From Acanthaster planci (Eukaryota; Echinodermata; Asteroidea; Valvatida; Acanthasteridae), in assembly GCF_001949145.1 (NCBI RefSeq), contig NW_019091431.1, positions 1,475,426 through 1,539,425 of the forward strand: a stretch of 64,000 nt of DNA. Reading direction: 5' to 3'. Below the pieces are notes generated by a model, which saw only the letters and a list, made by a program, of their open reading frames with translations, ran no database searches and was not told where the DNA came from. The position numbers and the translations under genes were made by a program. This document shows, in pieces, positions 38,301 to 50,518 of the stretch. Position 1 is the first letter of the stretch. Each line of letters starts with the position of its first letter.

Positions 38301-40853
38301 ATGGATGATGTGGCCAGGTCCGAGATGGAGAACATTATACCTCGACACGTGAGAGGGAACTTGCTACTGGGCTTAGCGCCTCACATTCAATGGCATCTTG
38401 GCTCTGTCCCGAGACATGGCTACTGAATTACATGTACCATTACCAGGTCAGGTCAGCTGCACTTTGCTCCCTTAGCAAACAGGTACAAAAAAACCTGCGG
38501 TCCCATCTTGAAAAGTGAATCAGAAGTTATCTGCAGGTCTATCTCAGGTAAGCCTAGAAGCATGACTCAAACAAAGTTGGGAAGAATCCTCAATGGTTTT
38601 CCTCCCAAATTGAATGTTCCTTCTGCAATCTAGACAGCAAATTTAACTTGGTTTTGGGCCTAAATCATTTAAAAAGTATCTAGAAGACAGCTCTTGCAAA
38701 GAGCCAATTCCACAAGTCTTATCACATACCCACATCCAGAATTCAGTAACCTAATCTGTTTATTTGTTTCCCCAATGTCAAGCACTGCTGTGTTTGCTAC
38801 AAGGCATTTAAAGGACGACACACTGAGCAAAAGACCTTGCCTGAATGCTGGTGACATTCCCTGGTCTATCATCTGCATGGAGTAACTGTCGTCAGTTGTT
38901 ATTCAGGAAACCCAAGGCGCAAACATTTGCACAGATTCCCTCCCCATTTGTTGCTTATGTTAATCATATACTTTAGCACTTCACTGTATGAACCTGAAGC
39001 TGAAATGTCACTCACCAATAAGCCCAATGGTCATTAATAAAATATGCCCAGTTTGAAACCAAAGTGAAGTTTCAAGGATATTAAAAGCTATCACTGTTAC
39101 TTCATTCCCCTATTGGCCGAATAATCGTACATACTGCACCATGAAAAGCGACCATGGTGGATAAAAGAGTGCCAAACAGAAACAGACTGGCTATGATTCC
39201 ATTAGTTTACAACAGCTGTGACCATTTGCTCACAATCGGACTGCAGTTTCCGACACGCTTGGAAACGGACGCGTCTACAAATCTTGCCACGACCAGAAGC
39301 CTGACAAGAACACGCAGTTTGGGGGAGCGAAGCGCAGGCCCAATTAAGAAATGAAGTGAAGCTCTAATAAGCGAACGGTTGCCATGACCCAAATGGGCCA
39401 ATCACCGTGACCGAACAAGGATGGTTACAATCAGGAGACAGCTGAGGCAATGGTGCTACATGGACAAAAACCATATCGAGTCCGGTCTCTCCGGGGCCAT
39501 ATCATATGGCAACTGTACAATGCAATACGAGTTGCATTGTTTGTTTCCACATCTTGTGACAGAAATGTACCGAAGCAACATCAGGGTGTGATGGATAGTG
39601 GACAGGGGAAGAGAAAGAAGAATGAATATGTGGAGTAAAGAAAAGTCCTCACTCAGAAAAAGCAGGTAACCGGTCAAAACCAAATGGGAATGGCTGACTT
39701 CTCACTGGTTCTCGGAACATTTTCTTCTGGCCATTGACAAACTCATGTGGCAGAATTTCCTCCCAAGTTGCTACACTACAGCCTCCATCTTTTTTTTTTT
39801 CAGTAATGCATCCAGGATATTGCTTTTTCTGCTCTGTTAACCTCATGTTATCATCTGCTATGAAACCAAAGGGGCGCAGGCGCAATTTTACCAAAAACTT
39901 GTTGGAAGCGTCCCACTTTTCACACATGGATGAACAATTGAAATTTCGCTTGGCCTGAGTTGAAAGCATGCATTTCTTGGCTACCCTGGATATCAATTTG
40001 TTTGACAGTGACCACTACAGACAGGTCTTGCCATTAGGGGAAGCACAGTATGGGACTTTCCTGTCCGAATAGCCACAACAGTAATGAGGCCAATTTATCC
40101 AGGGGTCCAAATATAGCCCTTGTCCCTTGTTTGTGAGCACACAATAGATATTTTTTCAAAGTCCTCCTCCGTAGGGAGCAATTGCATATTGCAATGATAC
40201 ACGCATGTGGCATGACATTTTGCTCAGGAGAGAGGCAGAATCTCCATATCATCAAAACAACATGTACGTATGTACATGCAGGCTACCTAAAGGCTTTCAG
40301 TTTCAAAGTTTTTCAAAAACTGTGCGGCAGAGCAGACAGATTTTTTTCTACAGTTTTTCTCAAAATGACAGCTTTTATAAATACTAATGATGAACTAGAA
40401 TACCACCAAAAAATCCACCACAAAACCCAAACACAAAAGAAAAATGATCCTTGATTTACAAAGGAAGAACATTTTCAGAATGGTTGAGACAGAGTACTTG
40501 TTTCTTAAGTAAGTGTTCTCTCTTAGTTTGTTTTTGTTGTAAACAACCATGGAAATCCATCTGAAATACCAAAATGAATCACATATTATGCTTACTAAAT
40601 TAAGCAGGTTCTCAGTTGGGGGTATAATATATGTGGGTAAGCAGATTTGATAGGAGTTCATCGCCTATTCTGCTAAGTAAAATTTATTACCCCGTCATTG
40701 GTGTGATGAGTGACAGATGTGTGTCAAGTTCCTGCTCCAGTCTGGAAAAACAACAATCCCCAGCCAGAAACACAGGTACAGCCCCAGCTGTGCAGGGGAC
40801 CACGTGAGGTGTTGATAGAGAGGTTGCCAAATGGTAATTGCTGTTCAGCACCA
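35372..40853. other. non-coding interval with CpG-richer patches
   Basis: No recognised exon. About 37590-38050 is GC- and CpG-richer and holds ORFs up to 190 codons, but both strands are open in parallel, as expected from composition. About 38170-38426 has a 75-codon plus-strand ORF with a fairly protein-like middle (MEQFFSGFEGVESMDDVA), but no splice or start evidence settles it. The rest is AT-rich with ACATGT words (for example near 35986 and 36108). Confidence 0.5.
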
Positions 40854-40913
40854 GGGGAGGGGGGAGGGGGGAAGGGGAGGAGGGAGGAGGGGGAAGGAGG
40901 AGAGGAGGGAGGG
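40854..40913 (+). repeat. 60-base all-purine, G-rich tract
   Basis: Sixty consecutive purines with many runs of three or more G (several GGGG and GGGGGG). The plus strand could form G-quadruplexes, and the duplex could form a triplex. Neighbouring low-complexity patches with long C and G runs occur at about 41792-41803 and 41918-41927. Confidence 0.9.
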
Positions 40914-43281
40914 TTCACACTACGACTGCCGCAAGAGGGCACTGTTTCCAGGCCTGCTCAGAGAGATACAGCATCGTCAGATTTGATGCCATGTTTGGGT
41001 CAAAAGTCTGTCAAGGTATTCACTGCTACCTGCGAGATGATCAATCATCAAATATGTTTTTAACAGTTTGTCAACCTCGTTGTGAAATGTGGGAAACTTG
41101 GGAAGCTATTGTGAACATCAGGTAGATCACAGAATGACCAGCAAAGTGGTACAACCTTTTTGGAACTGCTGAATCTGTGTTTTCCTAAAACCACATCCAG
41201 TGTCAGATTAGCAGGTCAATCGCTGCCACTGAGGTTTTGAACTTTCCCCAGGCCTTCAGTGATCAGTATGGATGCCCAGAAGAATAACCATCATGGAAAT
41301 GTGGCGAATCACCAGCCGTAACTTCTTTACAATTTTTAGTCCAATGTGAAAGCCCCTTGAGATTAGAAAGGCTTACCATGAGAGGAAAAAGGGAAAAATA
41401 CATGGAATACCCAGGAAACAAAACAAATTGGGAGATATCCCTCTCTTTTCCCTGGATATAATCTTGTCATAAATTAAACGACCTGCGTTTAAAACATCCT
41501 TCTCCAAATAGAAATAAATGGAGTGCTGGGTTCACCTTGAAAATCGCAAGTTCAACTTTAACAAGGAATGAATGCGGGCTTGTGTCAACTGACTAAATCA
41601 ACTGGATGATCAGCGTAAAATTCACCGCCCAGCCAAGCCGAAAATCTAATAGTAGCCCTACAAGCTGGTTGAGATGCAACAAAACAGCCCTGAAATGAGT
41701 TCCAGTCTGTCTCCCTGGCCAATAAACTGATGGACCAGTGCGTGCACCAGATGCACTTTCAATAACTGCAGCCCAGCTGGCTGCTACATCTCCCCCCCCC
41801 CCTTCCCCGTTTCCCTCCCTTGTCCCCAAGCCAGGAAAAGCTCAGGAAATGCCCATGACAGTCGCTGTGAGGAGAGGAGAGAGGGTGAATCCACGGGAAA
41901 GACAGAGACAAGGGATGGGGGGGGGGGAGAAGGAGGCGTACGGACTGCTGATATAGCTGTAAAAGTCTGAGCACGACCGAGAGCCGCAGACTAGGAGGGG
42001 AGGGGGGATCAATAATAACGAATGCGTTAAGTGGGTTGATGTCCCACTTTGATGGATCCACGATCGAATGGCAGGACACGACCTCATCTCAACTCCGCAA
42101 TGCACGCTGGGGTGGAGCGTGGACAGAGGCAGGGCTGGCGACGGGAGATGAACACCGGCAGTCGCTTCAGTCACCGCTTCCAGGTGTTTATCTCGTCAAC
42201 GGTGCGGGCACGCTGCAGCTCTGAACGGCATCCCGGCTGATAATTGCTGGCGTTCAACTTAGTGCCGTTAACAAGGGGGTTTACCGTGTTGATTTGATAG
42301 GCCTCGTCCATTTCTCTTTCTTTCTCTCTACCTGGGCCCAATTAATAAACTGGTCTGCGTACCATCATGCCCGGCTGGAAAGGAATGGCAGGGAGAAATT
42401 AAAACACGTAGACTGTGAAATTTGTTATTAGGATCACCCAGGGTTGCTGATTGGTTTACCCTCCTGGCTGGCAGTGACAAAATAAATCTGGATGTGTAGC
42501 TGTTATTCTACTTTACCGCACTCTTCAGTGCACAACACGTCATTGTGATCATTCAGTGACTAGAATTGATAAAATGAAGAAGACATCAAAAAGGTGAAAA
42601 AAGAGGGTTACAGGTGAATGGATGCGAGCCAAAAGTTCACTCCAGGAGTCAATCAGATTTAAATTTGAAGCGAGTACATGGAGTAGGTTTGCTACTGGTA
42701 GCTAAACCGAAGTGATCAAATATGATGAAAGCGACAGGATGAAAGCAAACAGAACCCAAAGTGTTCTGGAGTCTGGTGTCATAAACATGATGCCCCGCTA
42801 ACCAAAAAAAACCAAAAACCAATGACATTGATCGCCAGAGCTGGTGTATATTGCGATCCACTCAGTAGCTCATCATGCAGCTGATGAGTACCGTGTAACG
42901 GGCAAACGATTGGTTATTACAGATGCAATCACGGCCAGCAATAATCGCAATACACAATGCCACCGCCAAGTTCAATTACGCAGCACAGCCTCATCCATCA
43001 ACAATGTCTCAACCCAAGGTCGTCTTTCATATCCCTCCCGACAGCTTTCTCCTGCCTGTTTAGCACTTCTGCCCTTTCCAAAAATTGTTACAGGTAGAAA
43101 CAGGGTGCATCATACCATTATCTGATAAAGAGAACCAAGGTTGATGTGCCTCAGGGCCGAAAGTGCCAATAAAAAAAAACTATGTGACTGGAATTGGACC
43201 GGTTACACCACACACACCTCCCCAGAGCATCTTAGGGCGTGAGGTGCTGGTTCTGGAGTGTATGATGCTTTAGCCTGGCCA
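40914..43281. other. non-coding interval
   Basis: No exon recognised. Around 41740-42010 is C/G-homopolymer-rich, and around 42040-42240 is CpG-richer with overlapping short ORFs. The block at about 42240-42350 contains CCAATTAATAAA and other homeodomain-like cores. Everything else is plain AT-rich sequence. Confidence 0.5.
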
Positions 43282-43356
43282 GCGGTAACGAATTATGCAA
43301 ATGGTGAAGCGGTGTTATTCGCCGCTAATTGGTCTGGCGCCTTTTGTTACCGGTTC
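43282..43356. promoter_or_regulatory. candidate homeobox/POU cis-regulatory block
   Basis: An octamer ATGCAAAT lies at about 43295-43302 in the context AATTATGCAAAT, and CGCTAATTGG follows at about 43322-43331. Inverted GGTAAC/GTTACC words flank the block, and CpG is higher than around it. POU factors bind the octamer and homeodomains bind TAATTG cores, so this reads like a compact enhancer. Conservation, which would be decisive, cannot be seen from one sequence. Confidence 0.3.
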
Positions 43357-44000
43357 GGAAATTGGGTCAGCCGGAGCGTCGATATGGGTATGGAATGAGG
43401 CCCAAAAGTGGGTCACCAGACAAGGCAAGATAATCTACATGACGAGGATGCATCCTTGAAGGAGCTCCACCGCCACTCAAGGAGGGTTTCACCTGTCCAT
43501 TTTTTTGAAGGCTTTCACTCAAGGTGCTGAAACAAAGATGCTTCCAGAAACGTGTCACTTATCTAAGCAGGGCTTTTGTAAGTATTATGTTTACTGGCTG
43601 CGGCTTCAATCGGTGACTAGTCAACCACTATCATAAGATGGTGCCACTGCCCACATGTGATTTGTCATTGAGTCATTTTCCACTAAAAAAGGTTGAAAGA
43701 AGGAGAAACTGGTATGAAGGAAAGCTACACAAAGCCTGATGGCTTAAACTGGTACAGTGGTAGCCTACAGCCATACATACCCCGATAGATATAATGGTGT
43801 GTTCCTTACACTGTACAAATGCACGGTGTACATGTATATGTGGGGCCAATGTACCAATGCATGCACATGTACATAATAGAGTACCCCCACATTTTAGATG
43901 GCTCATTTACATACTTTTTTAGCCATTCACTGACAATGCAGTTGGTAAGGCAACTTGAGCGCCAAACAACAACTACTACCCATACATGAATGCAACTGCC

Positions 44001-44021
44001 AAAAAAAAAAAAAAAAAAAAA
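44001..44021 (+). repeat. 21-base A run
   Basis: Uninterrupted adenines. No element body or target duplication was recognised next to it, so retroposition is not claimed. Confidence 0.9.
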
Positions 44022-44857
44022 TTCCTGCTTTTAAAAGACGGAGAAGGGGGAGAATGCCTTTCTCAAGGAAGAAACTGGACACTTTGGGGGGGGGACGGTG
44101 CATTGCCCGATTCTAAAACAAATTTACTCCAGATTACAACATGTCTGGCTCCTGCTGGTGGCCCAATGTTTTGCACAAGGGGTAGGGGGGAAAAAAATCC
44201 CAACAATGACACCTTTGGAATCCTAGAGGGTGCCTGAACCCACTGTATTGCGTGCCCTTCCGCCAGTGTTTACACAAAACCCACGCTCAGGCCTTCAAAG
44301 GCTTCCCTTTTGGTCTTCTTTTCTCTCCCCTACTTTTTTTTGGGGGGGGGAGGTTGAGGCAGGACAGCTGCCCAAAAGCACTCATCGGCGATTTGGCGAT
44401 GTGTCGCAGACCGACGGCGCACCTCAGAAAATTTTCATTCAATTTCCCTCCACCCCCTTGGGGACCCGACGTGTTGTGAAGAATATGAAAAATAACACCC
44501 TTGGGTCTGTTAAGATGTTGTGAATACGAGGGGGGGAGAGCAGGCAACTATTAGTCTTTTTCTCTCCTTTCCTAACAAGAGACTTATTTTTCTTTAGCCA
44601 TGAAACTGAAATGGATGTAATCATGGCCTCAGAAACACTGCACAGGAAGTGTAAGAGGAAAATACTTCACAGACAACCAGAAATATCTTTCTGATAGACA
44701 GAACCTTGTGAGGACAAGATAAGATACACTTTGGAAGATACATTCTATAGGGATTGTACTCTTTACGTTTCTACAAGAATCAAAACTGCAAACAAGGGGA
44801 TCTTGCTTTCAGATTACAGACACTGATCAATATCAACCACTTCCTCTAAAAATCACC

Positions 44858-45300
44858 ATCTCTCTGACTCCAACTGTGATGCGCATGTGCTATATCTACA
44901 TGTACATACATGTAGATGTACGCTTGGTTTACTTCTTGAATGTGCTTTTGAACAATGTGAATTTTGCATATTTGCAAATAAGACTAATACCGAAATCTGT
45001 TGTATACATTTGATTTATTTTCAATAGTTTTAAAAGATGGTGCAGTGTCTGACAGAATTACTTTTCCAGATGTTTAGTAATATTACAAATCTCTCGGACT
45101 CCAAGTGTGATGTTGTCAACATCAGGTACAATGTACATGTACACATGTAACGATTGCCTACTTCTTATTCTTAAACATGCTTTTGTACAATGTGACGTTT
45201 GTTCATTGGTAGCTGGAATTCTACATAGTGAGATATGTGTCATAGATTTAAAAATGATGTCGTGCCAGACAGAATTACTTTGCAAGATGCTTGATGACAT
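44858..45300 (+). repeat. diverged tandem duplication, two units of about 0.22 kb
   Basis: Unit 1 (about 44858-45080) and unit 2 (about 45089-45300) share blocks in the same order: CTCTCTGACTCCAA/CTCTCGGACTCCAA, an ACATGT palindrome zone, CTTCTTGAATGTGCTTTTG vs CTTATTCTTAAACATGCTTTTG, CAATGTGA, and GACAGAATTACTTT. The offset is 231 bp at the left and 217 bp at the right, so indels have accumulated. Unit 1 contains a 10-2-10 palindrome at 44895-44916 (TCTACATGTA..). This is an old duplication, possibly of a mobile-element fragment. Confidence 0.75.
44895..44916. repeat. 10-bp hairpin in duplication unit 1
   Basis: TCTACATGTA, two bases, TACATGTAGA. A perfect stem with a two-base spacer, at the place where unit 2 has a rearranged ACATGT stretch. 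Confidence 0.8.
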
Positions 45301-45814
45301 TTCAACCAACATCATTAGGTTGTACAACATTCTGAATTATACATGTAACTTGAAGTCTCACATTTTCAAGCTGACGATGAAAGTGTTGTTGCTTCAAGTG
45401 GCGCAATCAAAACGGGTTGGACAATGGAATACGTCAACGAGCGATCTTCATTTCCCGGATGAAAATGAGAACTATTTGAATATCCTCTATTTTCTCGAGG
45501 TAGATAAGCAATTCTGGGGTGTAAACAGAATGCAACACCTTATCCCTACTGTTTACCACAACATGCACAGTCCCTGGGACACTAACAAATCTTTTCTGGG
45601 GAAAAAAAGGGCACAGAAGAGAAGTTGGACGTTTATTCCCAGGGCTCCCGGGTCTTTTTCTCACCGGTATCATGTGACGCCGGGATTTGGCCCAGGTGGG
45701 AGACAAAAGCACTGGGTGCAGGGATCTGCGGTCAGTCAGGATATTTGGTCCATTGTTGGCCTGCGAAGGGAGGGCTGCTTGGCATGTGGGTGTGTGGTTG
45801 GGGGTGTTTGTTGA
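45107..45814 (+). CDS. unusually long ORF of unknown status (hypothetical)
   Basis: The frame is free of stops from 45053 to the stop at 45812-45814, about 253 codons, in ordinary mixed-composition sequence. The first possible start is a GTG at 45107 followed at once by an ATG. The first 100 residues are hydrophobic and cysteine-rich (CNDCLLLILKHAF, CDVCSLVAGILH). The C-terminal part is basic and glycine-rich and does not look like a normal protein. The start lies in the second unit of the tandem duplication. No domain is recognised. It may be a chance run, a decayed element or a real lineage-specific exon; I lean to non-coding. Confidence 0.15.
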   Translation: MMLSTSGTMYMYTCNDCLLLILKHAFVQCDVCSLVAGILHSEICVIDLKMMSCQTELLCKMLDDISTNIIRLYNILNYTCNLKSHIFKLTMKVLLLQVAQSKRVGQWNTSTSDLHFPDENENYLNILYFLEVDKQFWGVNRMQHLIPTVYHNMHSPWDTNKSFLGKKRAQKRSWTFIPRAPGSFSHRYHVTPGFGPGGRQKHWVQGSAVSQDIWSIVGLRREGCLACGCVVGGVC

Positions 45815-48800
45815 CAAACACACACCGGATTGTCAAATATTGTGAGAGTGCTTCAACAACCATCTCTTCTCAGCAAAGTGTGGATCCCAAATTTATTGAA
45901 GATCTGATATGGACAAAAATTCCAAAACAAAAAAAACGGACAAAAACTTTAAACTGCAGTGCAGTCTACAAACTATATAACTTGTGATGAAAGCTTCACT
46001 CCAGATAGTGATGTCATGATGTCGACGATGATCCTTAAATTAATGTACACAATAACAGCTCACCAAAAGGAAAAAAAATAGGGGTTCATCTTCTTTCTTG
46101 TCATGCAAATAAGTTCCAGTCTGTGACAACTCAGAAGCTCATTTACAAACCCACATTGAAGAGCTGCAAAATTACTCTGACCCGAAAAGAAAACAGATCA
46201 ATATAAGCCTAATTTTTCTTGCCCGGAGAAGAGACTGCTCCCTGTCTCTCCATATCCCCCCCCCACCTGGGGCTATGCATTGATCAAGTGTCCACACTTT
46301 GTTGCGACAATTACAGCCTGGCTATTGACACACATTCAAACAGTAGCCCGATGATTTATCAAGTCATTTGAGTCATGCAGGGAAAACCACTTCAAATAAA
46401 ACCATGTACAGTGCAACTCCTGCCTTGTAGGAGAGCTAGCGAGACTTCTGGATAATAAAAGAGAGAGAGAGAGAGGGGAGGGAATATTCTCTTTTCTAGG
46501 GCCTCAGGTCCTTGGTCCAGCAACTGCTACTCTCAAAAGCTGGACGGCCTAATGCCTATTGGTAAATGCATGTGTAGGCAAACTGTGTTTACTGAGCACT
46601 CAGTCAGTGTCTGCCATTTAACAATGGCATTAGGAACTACTGTGGGTAACAAGGGTGTTAAGGGGGTGCCTACATGCCGGCTCGCCATCACTAATAAATC
46701 GCTGCATGCCTCGCAAGAAAATAATGAATTATGGAACCCTCGGCGCATATTTGAGGAACCACCCAAAATGACAAAATTCATCACTTGCTACAATGAAAAT
46801 TAAATCTGCCGTGCAACAATCAAAGCTAATGAATGGGGTGCCAGCATTCTGGCGATAACTTTGACAGAAGTCCTGGCTTCATTTCTCACACGTGACAGTT
46901 CATGCTCAGGCGATCCAGATTTTGAGCTCCACATTCAAATTGGCTTACAAAATCGGAACAGCATTTTTCCCCTGGAAGTTGCAACGTAATGAAGTATGAA
47001 GCAAGGAAAATTATGCAAAATGGCTTACAAGTCTCGATGAAAAACACACTGGTCTACTGCACAAAGGCCAAGACACTTTGTCCTTTTCAAATTCATAAAC
47101 ACGGCAGAGTCTGACCAAAACCCAAAGCAAAGACTGATGCGGTATGGAGCAGCATGTCCCTTTAAATACATGCATGAAAGTGCATTTTTCCCCTGTGCAC
47201 AGGGCATGGGGTGTAGCCCCACTATGCACAAAATACAGGCACAGCCACAAGTACTGTACATGTACTGTACTGTTCATGGAGTACTGGCTGCGGGTGGTTT
47301 GGCTTGGCCTTGAGCGACCTCAGTTGACCCCCAGCGACCTCAACTGACCTCTAGCGGCTGCACACACATGAGGGGGATTTGTCTGCCCAAGGCTCTGGCT
47401 CTGTACCTGCTCTGCTCTGCTGTAGTTCTGGGGTAAGAAGGGGATTTTCTTCCCAGCTGTGTGTGGGCTCAGGCTTCAGAGGGTTGGATTCTAAACTTTT
47501 ATTCATGAAAAAGAGTGGGAACCTGACAGGTTTTCATCTAGGATTGAAAAATCTGCCTGTCAACAATTCCCAGCCATTGTTAAAAACATCCTGTCCCCTC
47601 CCAGGAAAATGTTTGAAATTGGTACCCCTTGATGCTTACCCATAATTTGGAAAGAAATGTGGAAGACCTGTTCTCATCATAAAAACTAATGCAAAATGGG
47701 GGCTAGTAAATTTTTAACAAGCAAAATCTGCCTGTCCAATTTTTTTTTTTTTTTAATTTGCCTTTCCCCAGGACAGGTGGAAAGGTGACTTGATGAGACA
47801 CTAGAGCTTGATGTTGATTGATTACTGTGTGGTCACTTAATTCAGAGCAAATCTTTAAAAAAAGAGATAGCAAATAAAACAAGTTCTTTAAGAGTTTTTT
47901 AACTGTACCACATGGAAATGCTTGCTAGGGTACGGAGTACTTTTTCATACACTGGCAAACCCAAGACTCAGTCATAACAATCTCAGTCCTTCAGTATTTC
48001 ACATAACCTAAATACGTCACAAACTTTTTTTTACCCTGAACTTTTCTCATTTTTTTCACATTTTTACAATCTCTTGGAAGTACAACCAATTAGAGTTGGA
48101 ATGTATGGTATTCATAGGCTCATCAGATAATGCCAACTCCTTCCTTCATGTTGAAATGAAAAATATTAGTTCCATAACTTCCATACCATTGTCAGTTTAC
48201 ATGTACATATGCCAACCAACAGCACCTCCTATCTCCCCCCAAAAGAGGCTAGACCAGTCTTTTGTGATGAAAAGGTGGGCTAATTCTGGCACCATGACAA
48301 ACACATTTTTTTGGACGAGATGCCTATCAGCGTGAAGCAGGAACGCACGATATGCATCGGTGCAGGAGATTAGGTCTGTAGGACATTTGGTATCAGGAAG
48401 GTGCTGCCCTCGGCACGTTACCCAGTTAATGTTTCATTTTGTCAATGCGTCTGATTGTACTCTGAGCCGTGACTCACCCGTTAAAAGGAAAAGAAAAAAA
48501 GAAGAAAAAAAAAAACACCTACCACCGGTATCAGACTATACTTAAGCAAAACGAAAAGAATGCAGAAAGTACTTAAGGCTTATCGATTGGTTTCCGTGAC
48601 ATCGGTGAATGGAAATGGATTGAAACTTTTTGGAGGGGAAGGTTCAAGTTTTACCCTAAGGGGTACGCAGGTGTCTTTTGGCAGCATAATTTTCTTTGAG
48701 GAGGGGAGCTCGGAAACTTAGTTCTGTCAGCTTCAAATTCAACGTAGGCCTACATGAAAAGTAGAAAAAGGAGATCTCATACTGGGAGATTTCAGTCAAA

Positions 48801-50518
48801 GTGATAAGAGCTACATTACACGTACGCCACCTCGATTGGGGGTCTGAAATTCAAATTCTACCCAAGCGCATTTCCTTAGTTCATTCTTTCCCTAAAAATG
48901 CATTCATACATATACAGGTACTGGTACATGAAGGTACTGAGAAAGGTCAGGTGAGGATTTGGTGAGGCAACAAGTTTGATCCCCCCCGGTCCTTCTTTCC
49001 ACTTTTGAAAATTAATCCCAGGTTTTCAAAGAAAAAAATTGGGTCAGTTTTTTGTTTATTTGTTTTTGTTTGAGAAATTCTCCCCTTAAGACCCAAACCC
49101 TTGGTTAAGCACCTCTTTCAGAAAGCAACGTGGGCCTATACCTACCGGTACAGGTACATGTACGTAACTGTGGCAAACTAACAGCTCTTCCTGGATGAAA
49201 TTCTGACAGGTGGCTTGAGCATGCCACTGCATCTCCATTTGAAAGTTTTCTGCATAGAACATAAATTCACGATGAAATAACATGCACCACAGTGCAAGTG
49301 TATTGCATACACATTAGAGAATATCTTTCTCTGTGAGTCATACCATTCAAGTGTTATTCTCTACTTTTCCCCCCCGCACAAAGTGGTCCTCAAACCTGTC
49401 TGCAGGAAAAAGAAGTTGCTTTCTTTTTGATCTTCAGATGCAACCATGATGTTTCATTCATGAAACCGCTCCTGACACGGTGAATGATTACAAGTCTGCT
49501 TTTTCAAAGTGACTCACATTATCAAATGTGAGGATGACCGAACCCCCCCCCCAAAAAAATTACCCTCGCCGCATAAATCTGGGGTCCCTGATTGCTTCAA
49601 TCAAAGTGGAGGATTTGGGCTTCTATTAATTACAGATCAGTGGGGGATTTGTTGGGTCTGAATCACCATGGTTCTTACTCTTATCTGGGGAAAGAATACC
49701 AGCATGTGCATGTATAGGTGGTTGGATACAAGATCATATTCTTTGACTCATTGATTGAAATCAATCTGTAGCAATAAAGAACCGATCCGTGGCAATAAAA
49801 AAAAATACCACAACTGTATCCAAGCCAAATGCTACATTAATAAAGTCTACTAAAGAATGTTAACTTTGGGACGAGTGGCAAAATTTTTTTCCCGCCATGT
49901 ACGTGTACATGTATGTCATAGCCTATTCAAGATCCACACATGAATAAACAGACCCTGAGCGGCAGGACATTATCACCATCCCGGCAGCCCTGGCTATCTC
50001 GCTTTCAAACACTCCCCCGCGGCCGATAACATTAACAGCTCCTCTCCCGGTCCCAGTTCCCACGAAAGCCCCGAGTTTTATTAGTCTGGGAAGCAGCAGG
50101 TTTATTGGCCTGCTTGGAATGGTAGGGAATGTCCAAACAAGGGGTAGTGCTGAATTCTAATGCCGACCACCTGGCAATCAAATCAGAGTTGGGACTAGCC
50201 CGTTGCGAATACCCGCACAAACAACATATTTCCACGAGATAGGGGGTGGGGGGGAGGACCAATGTCCCCGTCAACCTGACCACATCCGGACTTCTCATTA
50301 CACATCCAACCCCTGCCCCACCCAACTAGGCCCTAAGGACCCTCCTTAGCCAGAAACTTGGGGTCTTAATTTACACTCTCCGTGTCACCCCCCAGTGGTT
50401 GGGGGTCCTGCCGTGCATGCCTGCTACGTGCTGGGAAAGCTACTTTTCGTTCCCCCTTTCGCTCTGAATGTTCACAGCTCATCTTTTGACGGGCTTGACA
50501 TCCAGACATATGGGACTG
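45815..50518. other. non-coding interval
   Basis: No exon recognised. It contains a GA microsatellite at 46461-46475, a T-run at 47740-47754, the TGACC-rich cluster listed separately, and a CpG-richer stretch at about 49960-50230. The remainder is AT-rich with ACATGT words (for example near 48198, 49155 and 49898). Confidence 0.55.
47313..47355. promoter_or_regulatory. cluster of TGACC / AGCGACCTCA half-site repeats
   Basis: AGCGACCTCA occurs at 47313 and 47333 (period 20), with TTGACCC and CTGACCTC between and after, then TAGCGG. Read on the minus strand these give several GGTCA-type half-sites. It could be a small tandem repeat or a nuclear-receptor site cluster. Confidence 0.25.

Noticed and set aside
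44001-44021. A-run as a retroposon tail
   Set aside because: No element body upstream and no flanking target duplication could be seen.
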